A stretch of DNA of 51,327 bases from Coptodactyla brooksi (Eukaryota > Arthropoda > Insecta > Coleoptera > Scarabaeidae). Where the stretch lies: assembly GCA_033557675.1 (NCBI GenBank), contig JAWQRM010000004.1, forward strand, positions 1 through 51,327, in the 5' to 3' direction. Below the pieces are notes generated by a model. It searched no databases and was not told the origin of the DNA. It was given only the letters and a program-made list of their open reading frames with translations. A program made the position numbers and the translations under genes. Below, piece by piece: positions 11,601 to 20,600 of this stretch. How positions within the stretch are numbered: the stretch's first letter is position 1; each line of letters opens with the position of its first letter.

Positions 11601-14600
11601 ATCGTGGAAACATGACAAGAAAAAGAATAATGCAAAACAATGAACAAGAAATTCAATAAACTCGTAACTAGACAAAAACACAAACCAAAAACAACACAAC
11701 CATTGAAAGTTACACACGTCTTTCATAAAAACATTGAAAACTTAACCAACTTACCATTCGCACATTCAGAAATGAAGCTACTGAAGAAAAGATTAAAGCA
11801 TTACATAACCAGTTACGATAAGAAAATTATTGAAAATTTAATTGTGGAAGCTGAAATAGTAGTGCAAAAGCTACCAACGGAAGTACAAGAAAGAACAAGA
11901 CACACGACTGTCCAAGAAATAGAAAACGTAGTTAGAGAGTTTAATGTTGAGGTATAAAGGTAATAATAATAATAATAATATTCGTTGGCTTCAAAGTATT
12001 CTTTATTTTGCTTCACCGGTTTCGATCTTTTCCAAAAACTTGTAATTATGTGTATGGATATTGTAATAAAATGAAAAAGAACCCAAAAACCAAGAGTACA
12101 TTAAAAACTGCTTATGGGGTATTAAGCTTAATTTGTACATAGTGTCCAATGAAAACAAATATTAACTGAAATATATTGTGGTGTCTAGATAGAAGCTGCT
12201 TTATAGGTGTGACAGTAAATATTAACAGATTTAGCAACAAAAACTTTAGAGTTAATGTGAATGTAATTGCAATTTTTTACATTAACTCTATAAAGTTTCT
12301 GTTACTAAATCTGTTAATATTTGCTGCCACACCTATAAAAGAGTTAATATCTACACACCATAATATAATTATATTTCAGTTAATATTTCTTATCATTGGA
12401 TACTATAAATTCAGGTTAACATCCCATAAGCAGTTTTTGATTCACTCTTGGTTTTTAGGTTCTTTTTCATTTCACTGCAATTTTCATACACATAACTACA
12501 AGTTTTTCTATATTAAACATTATGAGGAAACTTCTAAAGATGTTCTGACAAGATCGAAACCGGTCAAGCAAAATAAAGAATACTTCGAAGCCAACGAATA
12601 TTATTATTATTATTGCTTTTATACCTCAATGTTAATCTCAAATTTTGGTAATCAGCGGTGCAAACATGGATATAATTAAAGAGAATTAAAATAAACAAAA
12701 CAAAGTTAAAAGTACAATCCACGAAGAACAAAAAACAATAAACAATATAGTAAAGAACAAGTTGAAAAACATAAACATTAGCAAAACAAAAATAATATCA
12801 ACTTATCCAGAAACTATCAATATAAAGGGTCTTGAAAATAGCTATAAGATGAAACATATTAACTAGGAATAGAAAACAGAAAATAAAAGAAAATACTCCG
12901 TCCGAAAATATGGGATACATTTCATTTCTTTTCCGTTTATGAGACATTAGTATAGAATTATAATTAAATATATTTATTTGGCAATCCTTATGCCAGGTAA
13001 ACAACTAATACATAGTTGACTGATGTTCGATTTTGTTTGTGTTAAAACTTAGTTAAAACTCCACTTCATGAAAAATAATTTTGCATATGCCCTGTTAACA
13101 CAATGGCAGATATTGTTATAAATAATGAAGTAAGCTTATTAAAAAGGAATTCCAAGGAAGTTCAAGCAATTAACTAATGAGGAACGTCATGGTATATTAC
13201 AAAAATTGTTGCTGTTGAAAAAAGGCCAGAAGCTGAAGCATAAACTCAACTGGACGTAAAAAACACTTACAATCTTCGGCACAAGGGAGGCTTACCATCT
13301 AGTGCAGTGTGTTTCCAAGAAGCGATAGACAAAGCTAGATCCTTTATCAATTAAATTTTATTCCTAATTATATTTAATAGTAGTACTTAATTAAAAAAAA
13401 TTAACATATTTTCGGACGGAAGGAGTATTTACATTCTGACTTATTGCTAGCTATTTTGGAGCTAGAATCGGTCCTGTTGCAGGTATCCCAAAAGTATCAT
13501 AAAGCCATAAACCATTACTGATGATTAGTACTCATGTTATGATCGAGTCATAAAAACCACTTTCGACTTGGACGTCTGTACAACAAGTCACTCACCTTCC
13601 TGGATTAAAATAGAAACTAGTAATCTTCTTTTAACTACAGTCGAAATAAAGAAAATTTGAATCAGGTTTTGCTATAAATTGGGTTGGGTTGGGTTGGGTT
13701 GGCGCACCCATTTGAAACTTTAAAATATATTATGTTAAAGTTTGAAATGGGTGCGTGTATTCAAATTGATCTATATGTAGATTTATTAATTCTACTATGT
13801 ATTTTTGAAATTTTTAAACCACATTTCTACAAGATATTTTGCATTTTTAAGTGATATTCACTTTAAAACACTTCACTTTATTACTTTACTAGTTCATTTA
13901 TATGATATCAGTGCACGCATGAAAAGATAATAATATAACCCTACAAGTTCCTTGTACTTGTGCAGGAAAATTCTTGTCAGAATCTGGTTATATCCTCTTG
14001 ATTCTAGAGTCGTGTACATCATTCAACACCCATTTTCATTGTTTCTTTTTGATTTCAAATCATTACCTAATAATATGATGAAAAACGTTCTTAAAGTAAA
14101 TGTGAAAGAAGGTCCATTGATCTTTGAGAAATAGACTACTTTATAGATTGAAACATTATATCTTCGTTGATCTGCATATCGAAGATTTGACAACAAACCT
14201 GAAGAAAATTGGAGAGAGAATTTGCAGAAAGTTTTTGTTGCTTATTTGCTATTTATTATCTTGTTGTACAGTCGTTCTAGATTACATTTTCGGCCTTAAA
14301 ATTAATTCTAATGGTAAATTTCTTAAGAACGTTGTGTAATAGTTTACGCTCGTTAGGCGAAGAATCCTTCCTAGATCGTAATTTAATTTAACCTAACGCC
14401 GTAATTTCATAACGAACGCCAAGACAATAGCTCCACCAAGTTTACGGCCTTTGCGCGAATCGCAACGTAGATTTGCTCTCGCGATAACGCAAACTGTTAA
14501 GCCATAACCTTGCAGCAAGGACGCATAAGCGATATTCTAAGAAATCGTCTCTTTGCATCGTTACAGTCTGCTTCAGGAGAATTCTGGCCGGGAAGAGAGT

Positions 14601-17600
14601 GTCAAGGGCGTTTGTGCGAAAACTAGTTTCCTGCGAAAGAGTGGAGGATTGCCAGCAGGAATGCGCTGAAGAGAAGAAATTCGTTTGCGAAGGATTTAAC
14701 TACAGGTATTACAGCTAGCTACCAAATCGTGTTTTCGATATTCTTCTATTCAAATTTCCTTATGGCACACCCTGTATAATAAAGACTCATCCTTTTTCTT
14801 ACAGATTGGATCCTTCAGGGCGCGGTAGAGGAGACTGCGAGCTGATAGACTTGCCATTCGTCCTATTAGATCCTCACAAAGACATCATAACCAACCCGAA
14901 TTTCGATTACTACGAAAAGGACAGAAACAGTTACCAAAGATGCAAAGACCACGACACGCCGTACAGACCACCTCAGGGCTACCAACTACCGTCGAACGGT
15001 TGGCAATACTACCAAAGCTCTTACGGCTACGGCGGCGATTATAGAGACACTCAAAGATACGATATTTATCCCCGAAGAGACGCGCCAAGACCAGGATTTG
15101 TGTTCAGGTTGCCACCAGCTGATGACGTCAGGCCATACAATAGACGCAGCGGTGAGTACAGATACTGCCCTCCGTTCCTCAAGAAAAAGTAGACTTTGTA
15201 GTTTATGTACTAGTTGCTAATGTTCGTTTGTACTTTTTGCACAATAAAGGTGGATTTTAGTACACTGGTGGTTTTATTGCTTGTATAACATGTGTGTTCC
15301 ATACACTCACACAACTTCCTCTTTCATGTCATCATTGAAGCTTTCCTCACAAGGAACTTAGAGCAAATTGTGTGCACAAACATTAGCATGCTTTTCATCT
15401 GCACTTATATTCATCATCCTGGTTTAATGTGAGCATTACCAAATTTTTAGAATATTATAACACAGACAATCTCCTTCATCATGAGACTATAGATTTCTTT
15501 TTAGGAGTTCTTAAAATGCATTTTGTATCAGGTTGATGAGATATTTAATCAACTACACATATTTTATTTTGTTCAATAAACTGATCAGTATAATTGTTTA
15601 AAGTTCTCCCATGCATCACAGGGCTACATGGTGGATCTGACATCACTTCCCAACAAAGCTTCAATAATTTTTAACGAATCACAAAAGATGTTCTCATGGT
15701 GAAACACGATTCCTCTAGGATTTGCCAATCCTGGACGTTTTTCTTTGACTGCATCACTTAGTTTTTCTCAGTGTTTACAGCACACATCTGAATTAATTGT
15801 TTGATTCCTTGGAAACAGCTCAAAAAACAATACCAAATTGACAGCATAATGTTGTTTTGATGCAACTTAACTTTTAAGATGGGTTGGGTCGGTTCATCAG
15901 ACTTACTTCAAGATTTTTTCGATTGTCATCATGCTGAAACATGATTCCTTTAAGAATTGCCAATTCTGAAGGTTTTTATTTGATTGCTTCATTTAATTTC
16001 ACTAGTTGTTTCATATGTGATTGCTTCCTTTGATGCAATTCAGCTTTTGGTACAGATTGTAGTTCATCACGTTTGCACCACAATCTTTTTGCATTGATGT
16101 TATTTTAAACCATCCACTTTTCATCACCAGTTATCATTCGTTACAAAAATGGATCATTTTCAATTACGCTTGAAATGCAAATCACAGATGTTGATGAAGT
16201 GTGTTAAAAGAATTTCACTTCATACGGAACCCACATATCAAGCTTTTTAACTAGTCCAAGCTTCTGCAAATTCCTATTGATAATGGAAGAATGAACTTGG
16301 AGCTTTTCACCAATCACACATATTGAAACATTTCGATCTGATTCGATTATGGCTTTTATTTCGTCCTCACTAACTTCAGTTGGTCCACCGAAATGCTGAT
16401 CAACTTTGAGTGAAAAATCTCCAAAGTTATGAAATTTGGTAAACCAATTCTGAGAAGTGTGTTCTGTTAACACATCAACACCATAAACTTTATATGTTTA
16501 TTTATGAGCATATTTGTTTTTGCACTTCATGTTAAACTCAACACCATACTAAGAGCTGTAAATAAAATTACACTCAACTTACTTCAAAAACAAGATAAAA
16601 GAGACTGCTAAAAATACTAAAGGAATAAATGATTTCATTGACAGCAGTAATTGAAAAGAATTACGAAAGTCAAAAGCAATCTTAGCATCAAAAGCCAAAC
16701 CCTTATTGCAGTTACACATTAATTTAACTATCAAGTATATTTTATTTTTACTTTTTAAGAAATCATTCTTTGAATTCATTTTCAAATTGACCAACAAATG
16801 GGACAATATGGATTCAAATAGAACAAACTGTTTTGTCACTTTTCAAGTTAAGCATACTTTTAATAATTCACGTCAAACAATTTTTGTCGAATATCAAAAA
16901 AAACAGCAGGTTTTTATGAAATATCCAAAAACCCTACAGGAAATTGAATGCTACTCTGGTGCGACCGCATCTATGGACTTCAATTTTATTTCACGTTGTA
17001 ATGTCATTCCTAGAACACTTTTTATGAAAAAATTATAATAGTAAATAAATAAATAAGTAGACAAGAAATTTATACATGAAAAAACTTTCTGAAAATATCC
17101 TTAATTGCAAATTTTAATGCATTAAGCAATATAAATGTTTTGAATACAAATTTTCATTTGAGTAAGTTTACACCAGGTGTAGGTTTGGTGCACTTTATTT
17201 ATTATTCCATCTATGCATTGTTATCCAATCTCCGTATTGTTAACGAATGTTGCAATCCCAAGAACCGATTAATGCATCAGATATGTCAAAAAATACTACA
17301 CGTGCAATAATTGTAGCAAAATAAATGAAAAATGACACTAAACTTGTACACTGTTATAAAAATCGATATATAAAGAACTTTAGCACACAGCAACAACCCA
17401 TACAGACAAAGAACAATGAATTGCAACCAACAAGCTATTTTTGAAACTTTAAACTTTGGCTGTACTATCTTATTGCTGTTCAGTTTCAATGCAACGTCAC
17501 CACTAAATTGCATTTTATATTGTTATAAACTAATTATAATTAATCGAACGTTGGCAGATTGTATACCACATAGACAATAGTTTTAGTTTTAGCTAGATGT

Positions 17601-20600
17601 GACTGAAATTTATATTGCATATGTTATGTTAGTACATCTTATACGAATTTTATCACAGTTAAAGTTTACTTAGTTTAACACAGTTTAATACAACAAATTA
17701 ATTCACCTAAAATATTCAAACTTTCATTTCGTATGGCTCTTTTTAAAAGCATATGAAATAAAAAATTAAAAGCATATGAAATAAAAAATTGCCAACCATT
17801 TTAAATAGAACAAAAACAGATAGATAGGGGAATTGGTTATATACAACACATAAACAGTTCAAAATTATCCACGACTACACTATTATCTTAATAAAATAAA
17901 TGCCAATTTCTGACGATGCTTCTGGGGTGAATAAATTCAATAATTAATTCCTAAACAATTAGACAATGAGTTTCCATAAAGATTACATATGATATAGCAA
18001 GCAATATTGTTTATAAGCAGTGTTATTTTTGGATCTGAACTTTAATTCTTTCCGGAGTTATGGAACATAGTGAAAGGCAAAATTTCCTAATTGTTTGTTA
18101 TCTGCTAGGAATGGTATTGGGTAATTCGAGATAAGATGTTTAAATGACAAATGAATCCTTTCTAATAATTAAGAATATGAAATTTTGGTGAATTTTAATA
18201 TTGGGGTGGATTCCCATCATGTACATCCAAGAATATATAATGATGATAGAGTTATCATCTGTTTTTTATGTGTCTAATTGCATGGTTCAAACTTTTTTAC
18301 TGATTGCATCATTATAATGATTTAACATCAACATCATCATGTCTTTGCTTCTACTTTCATTCACTTTAACAATGATATTGATGCTTCATCACAAACTCTG
18401 AGCAGAGAAGACGTTAATTCATATTTTAGATTTCGGATATGGCTATCATACTTACTCATACCCGCCAATTACAAAAGATTACGACCACAAATCGTACCTT
18501 CCACCACCAAATACGTTAGACTATAACAATTACGATTCCAACGCCTATGGTAAGGGTAAACCCCACCATGCGGTGACTCATTACGGTGGTAAGCAACCAA
18601 TAAACACCAATTACTTACCTTTGCCTTTCGACGAACATCATCAAAAACATTGGAGCCAACATGATGAAGTGTATAGATATGGTACATCGAAGCCTGATCG
18701 ATATTTACCACCGCTATCATCATCAGTGCATCATCATCATCACCAAGAAATAAAACCTAGTATTGGAAGTTATGACCAGAATCCACCTTATATAAATGGT
18801 AAGATTCGTAATATTGCAGATATTTTCTGAAGGATTGTTTATGGTAATCTTCTTTTCGCAGAATGCTCCTTAAGATCTGCAACTGGATACAGACTATACA
18901 AAAAAGTCGTTAAGAAAATATTAACAGTGGCCACAATATATGAATGTGAAATGGCTTGTTTCAAAGAAATCGATTTCGTATGCACTTCGTACGCTTTCAG
19001 ATATATCGTGGGCTCGGGAATACCCCCGAACAATTGCTATTTAAGCGACAGGAATTACAAGGAATTGGATTACTACACCGATCTGGAACAAGACAGGCAT
19101 TTCGACATTTACACCATGAACAACAAAGAGAGGTGCGTTGGGATTGTGCCACAACATAAGGAGTCAAGTGGTAAGTCCGCACTGTATTTTATTTCAAGCA
19201 GTCACCACATCATCTCCAAAATTAATTAATTGATTAATTAATAAAGTGATTTTAAGATACTTATCAAATGATAATTTTAGAATGTTTCCTTCACGTTCGA
19301 AGTGGACAAAGATTGGACGACAGGTGTGTAAGAGAATCGCTGTTCGTGACATCCTTTTTGGATTGTCAGTTGGAATGCTTGAAGTCGGAAAGATTTTTGT
19401 GTAGGTCGTTCAGTTTCAGGTGGGTATAAATCATTCAATAAACCAATCAAGTTAATTACCGGTGATTTAAGGTACGGCTCGTCCATTATTGGTGGTATTG
19501 CGGAAAACTGCCAACTGTCCGATGTTCCTTTTGGAGAGTTAGACCCTTACAAAGATTTAGTCCCAGATCCCGGATTCGTCCTGTATGAACGAGCTAGCTA
19601 CGGCTATGGTTGTGAAGTAGATCACCTAAATGGTCAATACTTACCTAAAAGACCCAGCTTAGAAGCAGATTCGAACAAAGGTACCGTATTCTTTTATCTG
19701 TCCTTTTGATTACTAAGAACTTTGAGTTAGTTTGTTACCTCGGATATGGCTCAGCCGCAAAATTACTCCCATCAGCCGTAAGGAAGGTTCTTAGAGTGCC
19801 CACGGAAGAGAACTGTCGAGCAGAATGCACAAGAGCCCGAGTGCAAACTCCATTTTGTTGCATGTCTTTTAGTTATAGGTGAAAAAAATATTTATTTAAT
19901 GGGAATTTAATCATTCTGATAAAAAAATAATATTTACTATAGATCGACCCCCATTAAAGAAGACCCAAATTGCTTCCTTTCCGATATATTCCAAAGGGAT
20001 CTTTTGGAAACAGTGGATTTTGTGAAAGATCCACACTTTTGGTTATTTTCTTGGGATAACTCTAATCCTCGGTGTCGATTTCCAGATTATTCCGAACAGG
20101 GGTTTCCATTTAAAGATAGACATGGTATGAAATGTGAGAATCTAGATTAAAAATACATTGTTGGTCGATTTCTAGATATATCATTAGGCGGAGCCATCAC
20201 ATGGAGAATATACAGCGTTGGAGGTTGGCCGTGTAAGAGGGGAACACTCTGCAGACAAAGCGGACTGGGCTTTTGGTTTTGCGAACTCGAAGGAGGTAGC
20301 CCGAGTTCCTGGGATTACTGTTGCAGACCTGGCCATCAATGCGGATTTTCAGAAGGATACCCATACCAATGGTACGGTTTCATGGCAATTCACTTACGTG
20401 AGTTAAATATAAATTCATCCGCAGGTGTTACGTCGGTCCATCTTTTACCCAATGGAGGAAATGCAGCAACAAATATTACCCGTACTTACCAACTCTTCAC
20501 TTCCCTGTCAAAACTCCACCAAAATCTACTACTTACCTACCTCCATCGACCTCCACTGATTCTCACGTGCCAAAGCCGATCATATTTCTGGAGGAACCGA

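Noticed and set aside
12010..12570. GATCGAAACCGGT arms considered as full hammerhead ribozymes
   Set aside because: The GAAACCGGTC half is present but no CUGAUGA core lies at the needed position on either arm.
12176..12679. 167-codon plus-strand frame, hydrophobic in parts
   Set aside because: It spans loop and right arm of the foldback; no start context or domain, explained by AT-rich palindrome.
13679..13702. Telomeric array of TTGGG
   Set aside because: Only four and a half repeats, interstitial, with no further degenerate copies.
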